A stretch of DNA of 64,000 nt from Betaproteobacteria bacterium. GTDB taxonomy: Bacteria > Pseudomonadota > Gammaproteobacteria > Burkholderiales > Rhodocyclaceae. The first letter of the stretch is position 1; the number at the start of each line of letters is the position of its first letter. Location: assembly GCA_020621405.1 (NCBI GenBank), contig JAHRYN010000009.1, positions 56,072-120,071 of the forward strand. The letters run 5' to 3'. The notes below the pieces were generated by a model, which worked only from the letters and a program-made list of their open reading frames with translations, made no database searches and was not told where the DNA came from. Shown piece after piece: positions 9,021 to 17,797 of the stretch. Position numbers and translations under genes: made by a program.

Positions 9021-10600
9021 ACATACTTCTGGCAGAGGATGACGAAAATTCGCGCCTGATGCTGTCGGCCGCGCTGGAGGCGCGCGGCCACGCGGTGCGC
9101 ACGGCGGCCGACGGGCGGCGTGCGCTCGAACTGGCGCTGGCGCAGGTGCCGGACCTCATCGTGTCCGACATCCTGATGCCCGAGCTGGACGGCTACGGCC
9201 TGTGCCGGGCGGTGCGTGCGCATCCGCTGCTGCAGGGCACGCCCTTCGTGTTCTACACCGCCACCTTCACCGACCGGCGTGACGAGGAACTGGCCTATCA
9301 GCTGGGCGCCGACCGCTTCCTGCTCAAGCCGTGCGAGATCGGGACGCTGATGGCGGAACTCGAGTCGGCCGCTGCCCGGCGTACCGTGCAGCCGGTGACC
9401 GGAGAATCGGATGCCCTGTATGCCGAACGCCTGCGCGACAAGCTGGACAAGAAGCTGAACGAACTCGAAGCCGAGCGCACACGCCTGCGCGACTTCGCCG
9501 AGGCGGCGGCGGACTGGTTCTGGGAGACCGGCATCGATGGCGTGATCACCCATACCTCGGACGGCGCCTGGCCCCTGCGCGGCCTCACGCTCGACAGCCT
9601 GTTCGCGATGCGCCGGCCCGGGCCGGCGCATCGCGATGACCCGGTCCAGCTGACGCGCGAAGGGCGCAGCTTCCGCGAAATCGTCATCGACTGGCGTCAG
9701 CAGGACGGCAGCGTGCGCATCATGGCGCTGTCCGGCAGACCGTATCGTGACCACCTGGGGGCGCTGGTCGGCTACCGGGGCAGCGCGCGCGACGTGAGCC
9801 GGCAGGTCCGGGCCGAGGAAGAACTGCGCGCGCTCAACCACGAGCTCGACGAGAGGGTGCGCAGCCGCACCTCCAGCCTGAAGGCAGCGTTCGAGGAACT
9901 GGAAAGCTTCAGCTATTCGGTGTCGCACGACCTGCGCGGTCCGCTGCGCGCCATCCACGGTTTCGCCAGCGTGCTAGATAACGAACTGTCGCAGCCGTCG
10001 GTCACCGGCCTGTCGGACACCGCCCTCGATTCGCTCGCGCGCATCCTGCGTGCCGCGCTGCGCATGGAGCATCTGGTCGACGACCTGCTGGAACTGTCAC
10101 GCGTGACCCGATTGCCGCTGCAGCGGCAGCCGGTCGACCTGAGCCTGCTGGCGCAGGACATCGCCGACACGCTGCATAGCGGCGAACCGGCCCGCCGGTG
10201 CGACATACGGATACAGCCGGGCATGCTGGTTGCCGGCGATGTCGGGCTGCTGCGCATCGTGCTCGACAACCTGCTGCGCAATGCGTGGAAGTTCTCGGCG
10301 CCGACCAGAGAGGCGCTGATCGAGGTCGACAGTGAAGGCTCGGGTCAGGATGCCGTCATCCACGTGCGCGACAATGGCGTCGGTTTCGACATGGCGCATG
10401 CCGAAAAGCTGTTCACCCCGTTCAACCGCATGCACCGCGAGGGCGAGTTTGAGGGCACGGGCATCGGCCTGGCGCTGGTCCAGCGCATCATCCGGCGCCA
10501 CAACGGCCGGGTATGGGCCTGTGCCGAGCCCGGCAAAGGCGCGACCTTCAGTTTCACGCTGGGTGAATCGGACGCCGAACTGCCGTCCGTCGCGGCCTGA
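9017..10600 (+). CDS. Hybrid protein: N-terminal receiver, PAS, histidine kinase
   Basis: 527 residues. The longer open frame upstream belongs to the overlap with earlier genes; ATG 9017 gives MNILLAEDDENS, a proper receiver start. Receiver 1-120 with Asp51 (VSDILMPELDG) and Lys in FLLKPCE; a coiled coil; a PAS/PAC region about 155-265; HisKA with SYSVSHDLRGPLRAIHGF (His304), the variant common in phytochrome-type kinases; HATPase with NAWKFSAPT, DNGVGFD and GTGIGLAL. No membrane segments, so it is cytosolic. The receiver placed before the kinase suggests that its kinase activity is controlled by phosphorylation, perhaps by the membrane kinase two genes upstream. Confidence 0.92.
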   Translation: MNILLAEDDENSRLMLSAALEARGHAVRTAADGRRALELALAQVPDLIVSDILMPELDGYGLCRAVRAHPLLQGTPFVFYTATFTDRRDEELAYQLGADRFLLKPCEIGTLMAELESAAARRTVQPVTGESDALYAERLRDKLDKKLNELEAERTRLRDFAEAAADWFWETGIDGVITHTSDGAWPLRGLTLDSLFAMRRPGPAHRDDPVQLTREGRSFREIVIDWRQQDGSVRIMALSGRPYRDHLGALVGYRGSARDVSRQVRAEEELRALNHELDERVRSRTSSLKAAFEELESFSYSVSHDLRGPLRAIHGFASVLDNELSQPSVTGLSDTALDSLARILRAALRMEHLVDDLLELSRVTRLPLQRQPVDLSLLAQDIADTLHSGEPARRCDIRIQPGMLVAGDVGLLRIVLDNLLRNAWKFSAPTREALIEVDSEGSGQDAVIHVRDNGVGFDMAHAEKLFTPFNRMHREGEFEGTGIGLALVQRIIRRHNGRVWACAEPGKGATFSFTLGESDAELPSVAA

Positions 10601-10601
10601 T

Positions 10602-11468
10602 TCAGCGGCGTCCCACGATCAGCACGCCGGCAATCACCAGTACGGTGCCGGCCAGCTGCAGCGCCGATACCGGCTCGTCCAGCATGCTCCACGCGAGGAA
10701 AACCGTGATCACCGGACCGGTGCTGCCGACCAGCGCCGCGGTCTGGGCACCCATGCGGCGGATCGCCGCCGATTGCAGGAATACCGGCAGCACGGTCGAG
10801 AACAGCGCCATCGCCGCGGCCAGCCAGAGTACCGGCGCCGGCTGGACCAGCGCGTCGAGCGGGCGCGTGGCGCAGAAATGCAGGCCGACCGCGACGGTGG
10901 ACACCAGCGTGGCGAGCGCGGAAAAGCGCGTGGCGCCGAGTGTGCGGATCGCGCCCGTCGCACCGGTCAGGTAGAGCGCGAAGCTGAGCGACGATCCGAA
11001 CACCAGCAGGCAGCCCAGTGCGATGGTCGCCGCGTCGCCGCTGACCTCCACATCGTGCACGACGGCTAGCGCGATGCCGGCGTAGCACAGCAGGCAGGCG
11101 GCGATCTCGCGCACCGCGATGCGCCGGCCATGCATCATCCAGCCGAGCAGCAGGGTCAGTGTCGGGTAGGTGAACAGCACCAGCCGTTCCAGACCGGCGG
11201 AGATGTAGAGCAGGCCGTAGAAATCGAGCATGCTGGCGCCGTAGTAGCCGAACAGGCCGAGCACGGTGACGCCGGCCCAGTCGCGCCAGGTCAGCGGCGC
11301 GCCGCGTGAGGCCTCGCGCCAGGCGACGACGAGGAACACCGGCGCCGACAGCAGCATGCGCAGTGCGACCAGCGTGACCGGATCGACGCCGTGCGGATAG
11401 GCAAGTTTGGCCAGGATGGCCTTCAGCGAGAAGCCGGCCGAAGCGACGATGGCCAGCCAGATGCCCAG
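10602..11468 (-). CDS. EamA/DMT-family transporter, start codon not canonical
   Basis: A ten-helix drug/metabolite transporter of the EamA type. The first ATG (11357) would give 251 residues and remove the first helix. The frame continues upstream with good family sequence (LGIWLAIVASAGFSLKAILA), but no ATG, GTG or TTG occurs between there and the end of the upstream gene. The coordinates use a CTG at 11468 (288 residues). An ATA overlapping the HerA-like stop (11501) would give 299 residues, the normal family length. Either an unusual start, a sequence error or a small indel is possible. Exported substrate unknown. Confidence 0.75.
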   Translation of the reverse strand: MGIWLAIVASAGFSLKAILAKLAYPHGVDPVTLVALRMLLSAPVFLVVAWREASRGAPLTWRDWAGVTVLGLFGYYGASMLDFYGLLYISAGLERLVLFTYPTLTLLLGWMMHGRRIAVREIAACLLCYAGIALAVVHDVEVSGDAATIALGCLLVFGSSLSFALYLTGATGAIRTLGATRFSALATLVSTVAVGLHFCATRPLDALVQPAPVLWLAAAMALFSTVLPVFLQSAAIRRMGAQTAALVGSTGPVITVFLAWSMLDEPVSALQLAGTVLVIAGVLIVGRR

Positions 11469-11497
11469 GCGGGCATCGCCGGCGGCATGCGGCGTGG

Positions 11498-13033
11498 CTA
11501 TTTGCGCCGCCCGCCGAGTATCGAGCCGAGCACGCCGCGCACGATTTCGCGGCCGACCGAACTGGCGATGGTGCGCGCCACCGTCTTGGCCGCCACCTGC
11601 GCCAGGCCGTCGCGCTGACCGCCGCGCGGGCCGGTGGAGCCGAACACCAGATCGCCCAGGCTGCCGAGCAGGCCGCCGTCCGCTTCGCCGCCCACGTTGC
11701 CGGCGGGTTTGCCGGGCGCGGGCGCCGACACGGACGGCGTGGCGGGTGCGCTGCCGGTCGCCGATCCGGTCAGCCTTTCATAGGCCGATTCGCGGTCGAT
11801 CGTCTGTTCGTAGCGGCCGCGCAGCGGCGACTGCTGGATCAGCGCGCTGCGTTCGGCCGCGGTCAGCGGCCCGAGGCGCGATGCCGGCGGCAGCACGAAG
11901 GCGCGTTCGACCATCGCCGGCCGGCCCTTTTCGTCGAGGAAGGAAATCAGCGCCTCGCCGGTGCCCAGTTCCATGATGGCCTGTTCGGCGTCGAATTTCG
12001 GGTTGGCGCGCATGGTCTGCGCCGCAGTCTTGACCGCCTTCTGGTCGCGCGGCGTGAACGCGCGCAGCGCGTGCTGCACGCGGTTGCCGAGCTGGGCCAG
12101 CACCGTGTCCGGCACGTCCAGCGGGTTCTGCGTCACGAAATAGACGCCGACGCCCTTGGAGCGGATCAGCCGCACCACCTGCTCGATCTTTTCCAGCAGT
12201 GCCGGCGGCGCCTCGTTGAACAGCAGGTGTGCCTCGTCGAAGAAGAACACCAGCTTGGGTTTTTCGACATCGCCGACTTCCGGCAACTGCTCGAACAGCT
12301 CGGCCAGCAGCCACAGCAGGAAGGTGGAATACAGCTTGGGCGAGTTGTACAGCTGGTCGGCGGCCAGGATGTTGATGGTGCCGCGGCCGTACTCGTCCCG
12401 GGTCATCAGGTCGGCGATGTCCAGCATCGGCTCGCCGAAGAAGCGGTCCGCGCCCTGTTCCTCCAGCGTCAGCAGGCCGCGCTGGATGGCGCCGATCGAT
12501 GCCGTCGACACATTGCCGTACTGCGTCTTGAACTGTGCGGCGTTGTCGCCGATGTACTGCACCAGCGCGCGCAGGTCCTTCAGATCGAGCAGCAGCAGAC
12601 CCTGGTCGTCGGCCACCTTGAACACGATGGTCAGCACGCCGGCCTGGGTGTCGTTCAGGCCGAGCAGGCGCGCCAGCAGCAGCGGCCCCATGTCGCTGAC
12701 GGTGGCGCGGATCGGGTGGCCGGACTGCCCGAACACGTCCCAGAAGCAGACCGGGCTGGCGTAGGGCGTGAAATCGGTGATGCCCAGCTGGTCGAGCCGC
12801 TGCTGCAGCTTCGGACTGACCGTGCCGGCCGCCGCCATGCCCGACAGGTCGCCCTTCACGTCGGCCATGAAGACCGGTGTGCCGATATAGGAGAAGCGCT
12901 CGGCCAGCGACTGCAGCGTCACCGTCTTGCCGGTGCCGGTGGCGCCGGTGATCAGCCCGTGGCGGTTCGCCATATTGGGCAGCAGGGCGAGCGAGAGGTC
13001 GCCGGCGCGGGCGACGTAGAGCGGATCGGCCAT
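11498..13033 (-). CDS. HerA-like (DUF853) ATPase
   Basis: 511 residues from the ATG at 13033 ([20 protein letters not shown]); the frame is open further upstream but without family sequence. Walker A is GATGTGKT about residue 30 and Walker B is [16 protein letters not shown] around residue 225, followed by the family segment [17 protein letters not shown]. The C-terminus is Gly/Pro-rich linker and then a conserved tail ([17 protein letters not shown]). The family is related to the HerA/VirB4 hexameric motors, but the role of the short DUF853 form is not known. It lies just upstream of the EamA gene on the same strand. Confidence 0.88.
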   Translation of the reverse strand: MADPLYVARAGDLSLALLPNMANRHGLITGATGTGKTVTLQSLAERFSYIGTPVFMADVKGDLSGMAAAGTVSPKLQQRLDQLGITDFTPYASPVCFWDVFGQSGHPIRATVSDMGPLLLARLLGLNDTQAGVLTIVFKVADDQGLLLLDLKDLRALVQYIGDNAAQFKTQYGNVSTASIGAIQRGLLTLEEQGADRFFGEPMLDIADLMTRDEYGRGTINILAADQLYNSPKLYSTFLLWLLAELFEQLPEVGDVEKPKLVFFFDEAHLLFNEAPPALLEKIEQVVRLIRSKGVGVYFVTQNPLDVPDTVLAQLGNRVQHALRAFTPRDQKAVKTAAQTMRANPKFDAEQAIMELGTGEALISFLDEKGRPAMVERAFVLPPASRLGPLTAAERSALIQQSPLRGRYEQTIDRESAYERLTGSATGSAPATPSVSAPAPGKPAGNVGGEADGGLLGSLGDLVFGSTGPRGGQRDGLAQVAAKTVARTIASSVGREIVRGVLGSILGGRRK

Positions 13034-13136
13034 GACTGCAGTTCTCCGGAAGCGATGCGGCGATGCTACCAGCCTGCGGGACAGGTCAGCCAGCGCGTAT
13101 ATCCGCCGGTCCTGCCCGGTTCGGTGCGCCGCCGGA

Positions 13137-14762
13137 TCAGGCGGCGCCGGGGGCGAAGCGGAACTGCGACTTGCCGGCGCGTTTGGCGTCGTACATCGCA
13201 TCGTCGGCGCGGCGCATCAGCGTGTCCGGCGCGTCCGACGGCGTGCTGGTGTAGGCGACGCCGACGCTGGCGCCGATGCTGGCGCTCTGGCCATTGCCCA
13301 GCCTGATGGGGCGGGCCAGCGTGCCGACGATCTTCGACGCGATGAAGCGTGCGGTGTCGGCGCTTTCAAGCGAACCCAGCACCACCAGGAATTCGTCGCC
13401 GCCGATGCGGGCCACCAGATCGGTGCGCCGCACGACGGACTCGAGCTGCCGCGCCACCGCTTCCAGCACGCGATCGCCGGCTTCGTGGCCCATGTTGTCA
13501 TTGACCTGCTTGAAGCCGTCCAGATCGACCACCATCAGTGCCAGACCGCCGCCGGCCGGCATCGCGGCCAGCGCGTCGCCGAGCCGGTGTTCGATGCCAC
13601 GCCGGTTGAGCAGCCCGGTCAGCTGGTCTCGCTCGGCCATCGCGAGCGCGTTGGCTTCCGCCCGCTTCTGTTCCGACACGTCGTTGACGATGCCCTGCAT
13701 CAGGTTGCCCTGCATCGGGTTGAGCACCAGATGCAGCCAGAGCGGACCGGTTCCGGTGCCCGGCAGTTCGAAATCGGCGGTCGCCGCGCGCTGGTCCGAC
13801 AGCGCTCTGACCATCAGCGCATCCAGTCTCGAGGAATCGTCGCCCAGCACCTCGCCCAGTGCATACGGGCGCGTTGCCTCGCCATGCGTGGGCAGCCCCA
13901 GGGTGCGCGACAGCCAAGGGTTCCAGTCGCGCAGGAAGCCATCGCCGTCGAGCGTGAAGATGCCGGTCTGGGCGCTCTCGAACAGCAGGCGGTACTTCAG
14001 TTCCGACTCCTCCCGCTGCGCACGCATGTCGCGTTCGGCAGCCAGCAGATCGCCCATGTGCCCGATCAGGCCGTTGATGTCCTCGGCCAGCCGGCCGATT
14101 TCGTCGCCCCGGTGGCCGGCCGGCAGCATGATGCGCTCGCCGCTGCCGAGCTTGAGCTGGTGCAGTTCATCGGACAGCTTCTTGACCGGGCGGGTGACCA
14201 CGTTGAGCACCACCCAGGCGACCGACAGGATGACGGTGATCAGCTGCACGCCGAGGATGATCATGATGTAGCGTGAATAGGCACCAGCATCCCGGTCCAT
14301 GCGTGCGCTGGCCGGCCAGACCCGCAGTTCGCCGACCGTCTCGTCCGGGGCGAACGGCGAATGCAGGGCGCGCGCCAGTACCGGCAGCTTCGTGTCCGCC
14401 TCGGCGGGGGCATCTCCGGCCGCCGCAAGTTCCCGGCCGCCCTCGGCGATGACCACGCGTGCCACCGAGCTGTTGCGCAGCAGACCGCGCGCCACCTCGG
14501 CCGCCAGCTGTTCGTCGCGGGCGAAAGCCGCGATGCTGGCGGTGCGCTCGACCGTCTGCATCAGTTCGACCAGATTCTGCTGCAACCGCTTGCGTTCCTC
14601 GCGCGTCACCATGACGGTGCTGGCCAGCGCGACCAGAACGCCGACCAGCGTCGCGAAGAACAGGATGAGCAGCGTGGTGCGCCAGACGACACCGCTCAGA
14701 CGCCGTGCCGGCGGTGGTGCGGTATCGGCGGGGTTGGGCCGGGAGGCGGAATCAGTAGTCAA
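13137..14762 (-). CDS. Membrane diguanylate cyclase (HAMP, PAS, GGDEF)
   Basis: 541 residues. A first membrane helix (about 26-48), a periplasmic sensor region, a second helix (about 165-190), HAMP ([14 protein letters not shown]), a PAS domain (about 260-370), then GGDEF. The active site reads IGGDEFL, so the cyclase should be active, and RRTD five residues before it fits the RxxD inhibitory site for c-di-GMP feedback. Product: cyclic di-GMP. The gene overlaps the end of the periplasmic-binding-like gene by 11 bases and follows a porin-like gene, a trio that suggests the periplasmic protein feeds the sensor region. A GC-rich hairpin (13126-13147) covers the stop codon. Confidence 0.92.
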   Translation of the reverse strand: MTTDSASRPNPADTAPPPARRLSGVVWRTTLLILFFATLVGVLVALASTVMVTREERKRLQQNLVELMQTVERTASIAAFARDEQLAAEVARGLLRNSSVARVVIAEGGRELAAAGDAPAEADTKLPVLARALHSPFAPDETVGELRVWPASARMDRDAGAYSRYIMIILGVQLITVILSVAWVVLNVVTRPVKKLSDELHQLKLGSGERIMLPAGHRGDEIGRLAEDINGLIGHMGDLLAAERDMRAQREESELKYRLLFESAQTGIFTLDGDGFLRDWNPWLSRTLGLPTHGEATRPYALGEVLGDDSSRLDALMVRALSDQRAATADFELPGTGTGPLWLHLVLNPMQGNLMQGIVNDVSEQKRAEANALAMAERDQLTGLLNRRGIEHRLGDALAAMPAGGGLALMVVDLDGFKQVNDNMGHEAGDRVLEAVARQLESVVRRTDLVARIGGDEFLVVLGSLESADTARFIASKIVGTLARPIRLGNGQSASIGASVGVAYTSTPSDAPDTLMRRADDAMYDAKRAGKSQFRFAPGAA

Positions 14763-15186
14763 GTCGCAGCACCGTCTTCACGCGCCGGTCGACGAGCGCG
14801 CTGTCGACATAACCGATGGCACCGCGCTCGTGCGCGACCCGTTCGAGCACCGCATTCGCGTCTCCGAGCCGCAGCGGTGGCTGGGTGCGCCCGGAAAAGC
14901 GCAGGCGCGCCCAGTAGGCGTCGATCTCGGTGATGCCCCGGCCGAGCAGCGCCTGGTAGAAAGCCTCGCGCTGGGGCAGCGTGTCGATCACGACAGCCGA
15001 CAGGCCGGATGACAGGTTCTTGATTCGACCCAAGAACAGATGGCTGACCTCTTCACGGCTCAGGCTGTCCACCCCGCTCGCCGGATTGACGATGACCGCG
15101 ATGCCGGTCGCCCAGCAGCACGCACACCCGAGTGCGAGCCACAGCGCCAGACCCCGGCGGATGAAGGTGCGGATGGCCGGCGTCAT
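14752..15186 (-). CDS. Small periplasmic phosphate-binding-like (PstS-type fold) protein
   Basis: 144 residues with a signal peptide (about 1-27, ending CCWATG). The body resembles the short single-lobe PBP-like proteins related to phosphate ABC substrate-binding proteins: IAVIVNPAS, REEVSHLFLGR, DAYWARLRFSG and GAIGYVDSALV. Full PstS proteins are twice as long, so this is probably a sensory or scaffold protein and not a transporter subunit; no permease genes are nearby. The ATG overlaps the stop of the porin-like gene (ATGA), and its 3' end overlaps the diguanylate cyclase start, so all three are probably co-translated. Confidence 0.78.
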   Translation of the reverse strand: MTPAIRTFIRRGLALWLALGCACCWATGIAVIVNPASGVDSLSREEVSHLFLGRIKNLSSGLSAVVIDTLPQREAFYQALLGRGITEIDAYWARLRFSGRTQPPLRLGDANAVLERVAHERGAIGYVDSALVDRRVKTVLRLDY

Positions 15187-16436
15187 CAGAACACGAAATC
15201 CACTACTACGGAATACAGCGTCAGGCTCGTATTGCGTGCCGGCATGCCGCTGTTGTCCATCAGCAGTGTGGATTCGCGTGCCGACACGTGATCGACCTGG
15301 AACTTGAGCGCGTAGTTGGACGCGAAGTCGTAGCGCACGCCGGCACCGAACGAATGCTGATCGGAATTCAGGCGGTTGACGACCAGATCGTAGAACGACT
15401 GCAGCTGCGTCAGCTGTGGCACCAGCGGCGGCAGGACGAGGCTGCGTTCCTTCGGGCCGAAGCAGCTGCGGGCATAGGTCACATAGGGCTTCCAGGCCCC
15501 GATCCGGTAGCCCGCGATCACGCTGGTACCCCATCCTTCATAGCCCGGGAAATTGGTGTGCCGTTCCCAGCCCAGCAATGTCTGCAGCGAAAACGGGCCA
15601 TCTTCGTACTGCGCGCTGACCGTGGAAAAGGTCAGGTGATAGAAACCGTCGATCTCGCTGGCGCGCAGCTGCGCCAGTGCCTGCTGGGCCTGGAACGGTG
15701 CCGGCAGAGCGACGGACGACAGTGCTCTGGCCAGCGGCTGCAGCGAGGTGTCGTCCTGCGTATGGATGTCGCCCCAGGCGGCACGCAGGGTCAGCGATTC
15801 GCCGGACCATTCCAGCGTTGCGCCCAGCGTCCGCGCGTACGGCGAGGTGTAGGGCTGTCCGAACAGGTAGTAGTCGCCGCGTGAACGCCCGCCGTACAGC
15901 TTGAGACTGGCGACGCCCGACCCCAGCGCGTGACGCAGCGTGACGTCCATGCCGTCGAAACGGTCCTGGGTGACCATCCCGAACACCTCGCTCGGTGGCC
16001 GTGCCGGTGTGTAGGCGTAGCCCACGTGGCGCGAATCGCCGTCGAGATAGATGTCAACGCCGAGCCGGCCGAAGCGCAGGTCCAGCCAGTCGGTCGGCGA
16101 ATAGCGTACGAACGCCCAGGTGACCTGCGGCTGCCAGTTGCCTTCGCTGTTCAGCCAGCTCACGCCCTGCATCATGGCCGACCAGCGCGGATTGAAGGTC
16201 GCGTTGGCCTGCACGCCCAGGCGCGTGTCGGTGCGGAAGCCGAGCTTGCCGCCCTCATACCCCTTCGCCTGCTCCAGATCGCGCCTGAACTGGATTCCGT
16301 CCCGACTGTGATAGCCGGCGCCGAGCGTGCCGAAGCCACCCAGATGCCAGGTCGGTTCGGTGTCGCTATCCTGGGCGAGCGCCGGTGTGGCGGCGATCAG
16401 GGCCAGAAGCGCGAGTGCGGGACAGGTTCTTTTCAT
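15186..16436 (-). CDS. Outer-membrane porin-like beta-barrel protein
   Basis: 416 residues from the ATG at 16436, which begins a clear signal peptide (MKRTCPALALLALIAATPAL, then AQ). The remainder alternates polar and hydrophobic residues with many aromatic girdle positions and ends in Phe (VVDFVF), the typical C-terminal signature for outer-membrane insertion. No specific porin family was identified. It heads a tightly packed trio with the periplasmic-binding-like protein and the diguanylate cyclase. A DcaP-like or FmdC-like porin is possible but not shown. Confidence 0.75.
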   Translation of the reverse strand: MKRTCPALALLALIAATPALAQDSDTEPTWHLGGFGTLGAGYHSRDGIQFRRDLEQAKGYEGGKLGFRTDTRLGVQANATFNPRWSAMMQGVSWLNSEGNWQPQVTWAFVRYSPTDWLDLRFGRLGVDIYLDGDSRHVGYAYTPARPPSEVFGMVTQDRFDGMDVTLRHALGSGVASLKLYGGRSRGDYYLFGQPYTSPYARTLGATLEWSGESLTLRAAWGDIHTQDDTSLQPLARALSSVALPAPFQAQQALAQLRASEIDGFYHLTFSTVSAQYEDGPFSLQTLLGWERHTNFPGYEGWGTSVIAGYRIGAWKPYVTYARSCFGPKERSLVLPPLVPQLTQLQSFYDLVVNRLNSDQHSFGAGVRYDFASNYALKFQVDHVSARESTLLMDNSGMPARNTSLTLYSVVVDFVF

Positions 16437-16582
16437 GCGGTGTACGTCGGGGCGGGAGGGAGTTTGACGGAATATCTGCTGCCGGTTTGACGTTAACGAA
16501 GGTCTGGCGCCTGCACTTGAGCCCGTCGGAGCGCGCACTCGACTAAAATCGGGCTTCAAACAACTCCGACGGAAGTCTTCCA

Positions 16583-17314
16583 ATGGCTGGTCATTCGAAA
16601 TGGGCCAATATCCAGCACCGCAAGGGTCGTCAGGACGCCAAGCGGGGCAAGGTGTTTACCAAGCTGATCAAGGAAATCACCGTCGCGGCCCGCATGGGCG
16701 GCGGCGACGCCAACTTCAATCCGCGTCTGCGCATGGCGGTCGACAAGGCCAAGGCCGAAAACATGCCGGGCGACAACATCGACCGTGCGATCAAGCGTGG
16801 CACCGGCGAACTGGATGGCGCGAGCTACGAGGAAATCCGCTACGAGGGCTATGGTATCGGTGGCGCGGCCGTCATGGTCGACTGTCTCACCGACAATCGC
16901 ACGCGTACGGTGGCGGACGTGCGGCACGCGTTCTCGAAGTACGGCGGCAATCTGGGTACCGACGGTTCGGTTGCCTTCATGTTCAAGCATTGTGGCCAGT
17001 TCATCTTCGCGCCCGGCACGCCGGAGGATGCGCTGATGGAAGCGGCACTCGAGGCGGGTGCCGAGGACGTGATCAGCAATGAGGACGGCTCGGTCGAAGT
17101 GCTCAGTCCGCCGGCCGATTTCGTCGCGGTCAGGGACGCGCTCGAGAAGGCCGGCTTCAAGGCCGAATTCGCCGAAGTCACGATGAAGCCCATGAGCGAA
17201 AGCCCGCTGGCCGGTGAGGACACGGTCCGGATGCAGAAGCTGCTCGACGTGCTCGACAGCCTGGACGACGTCCAGGAGGTGTACACCACCGCGGTGATGG
17301 ACGAACAAGACTGA
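16583..17314 (+). CDS. yebC: YebC/PmpR family protein (TACO1 homologue)
   Basis: 243 residues, the family length, with the diagnostic N-terminus [20 protein letters not shown]. The family was long treated as transcriptional regulators; some members relieve ribosome stalling, as does mitochondrial TACO1. The gene stands alone after a divergent spacer of 146 bases from the porin-like gene. The ruvC gene, a frequent neighbour of yebC, is absent here. Confidence 0.96.
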   Translation: MAGHSKWANIQHRKGRQDAKRGKVFTKLIKEITVAARMGGGDANFNPRLRMAVDKAKAENMPGDNIDRAIKRGTGELDGASYEEIRYEGYGIGGAAVMVDCLTDNRTRTVADVRHAFSKYGGNLGTDGSVAFMFKHCGQFIFAPGTPEDALMEAALEAGAEDVISNEDGSVEVLSPPADFVAVRDALEKAGFKAEFAEVTMKPMSESPLAGEDTVRMQKLLDVLDSLDDVQEVYTTAVMDEQD

Positions 17315-17334
17315 CCCTGAACAGGAGAACGCCG

Positions 17335-17655
17335 ATGCTGCTGACCACCACCCCCACGCTCGAAGGCCGGCCGATCCGCCAGTACCACGGCGTGGTCACC
17401 GGAGAGGCCATCATCGGCGCCAACATCTTCAAGGACATGTTCGCCAGCATTCGCAACGTGGTCGGCGGCCGCGCCGGTGCCTACGAAAGCACGCTGGCCG
17501 ACGCGCGCGAGGCGGCCATGGAGGACATGCGCGAGGCGGCCGGAAAGCTCGGCGCCAACGCCATCGTCGGCATCGACATCGACTACGAGGTGCTCGGCGC
17601 CGACAACGGCATGCTGATGGTGTGTGTCAGCGGCACGGCGGTTACCGTGGGCTGA
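17335..17655 (+). CDS. YbjQ family (UPF0145) protein
   Basis: 106 residues, as usual for this family. The conserved segments [27 protein letters not shown] and [14 protein letters not shown] are present. A clear ribosome site (AGGAG) lies eight bases before the ATG. The family forms small ring-like oligomers and has been described as a heavy-metal-binding domain by sequence, but no function is established. It lies 20 bases after yebC and may be co-transcribed. Confidence 0.9.
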   Translation: MLLTTTPTLEGRPIRQYHGVVTGEAIIGANIFKDMFASIRNVVGGRAGAYESTLADAREAAMEDMREAAGKLGANAIVGIDIDYEVLGADNGMLMVCVSGTAVTVG

Positions 17656-17664
17656 TCGCCTGCA

Positions 17665-17692
17665 TTGACAAACCCGCCGGTTTCGCCAGAAT
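17665..17692 (+). promoter_or_regulatory. Predicted sigma-70 promoter of metX
   Basis: TTGACA at 17665-17670 is a perfect -35 box. CAGAAT at 17687-17692 is a 4/6 match to the -10 box, with a 16-base spacer. Transcription would start near 17699, just before the riboswitch-like element. The placement relative to that element is the main support. Confidence 0.6.
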
Positions 17693-17706
17693 GCGGGTTC
17701 AGTTTG

Positions 17707-17761
17707 ACGCGCCGATTTGTCTCAGCTTGCGGGCGCATAATAAATACGGCTAAAGCGAGGG
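17707..17761 (+). ncRNA. SAM-II-type riboswitch in the metX leader
   Basis: Compared from memory with the published SAM-II (metX) aptamer. P1 is GCGCC (17709-17713) pairing with GGCGC (17732-17736). The loop begins GATTT as in SAM-II, and after P1 comes TAATAAATACGGCTAAAG, close to the conserved 3' segment of the class. A pseudoknot forms: loop bases CTC-A-GCTT (17721-17728) pair with AAGCGAG (17753-17759) with one bulged A. The element sits between the predicted start point and metX, the gene class SAM-II controls. Binding of S-adenosylmethionine should lower metX expression. Not tested with a covariance model. Confidence 0.8.
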
Positions 17762-17763
17762 CG

Positions 17764-17796
17764 ACCCGGTCCTGGCTTTTGCCCACCGGGTTTTTT
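17764..17796 (+). terminator. GC hairpin with T run immediately before the metX ATG
   Basis: ACCCGGT (17764-17770) pairs perfectly with ACCGGGT (17785-17791), followed by a run of T to 17796 and the metX ATG at 17798. It has the form of an intrinsic terminator and could be the expression platform of the riboswitch. No ribosome site lies between hairpin and ATG, however. If the hairpin forms in the mRNA, it brings GAGGG at 17757-17761 to about eight bases from the ATG, so the hairpin may instead position a distant ribosome site that the pseudoknot can hide. Confidence 0.6.
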
Positions 17797-17797
17797 C

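Noticed and set aside
12071..13306. 411-codon plus-strand frame opposite the HerA-like gene
   Set aside because: Shadow frame; Walker A and B motifs are on the minus strand.
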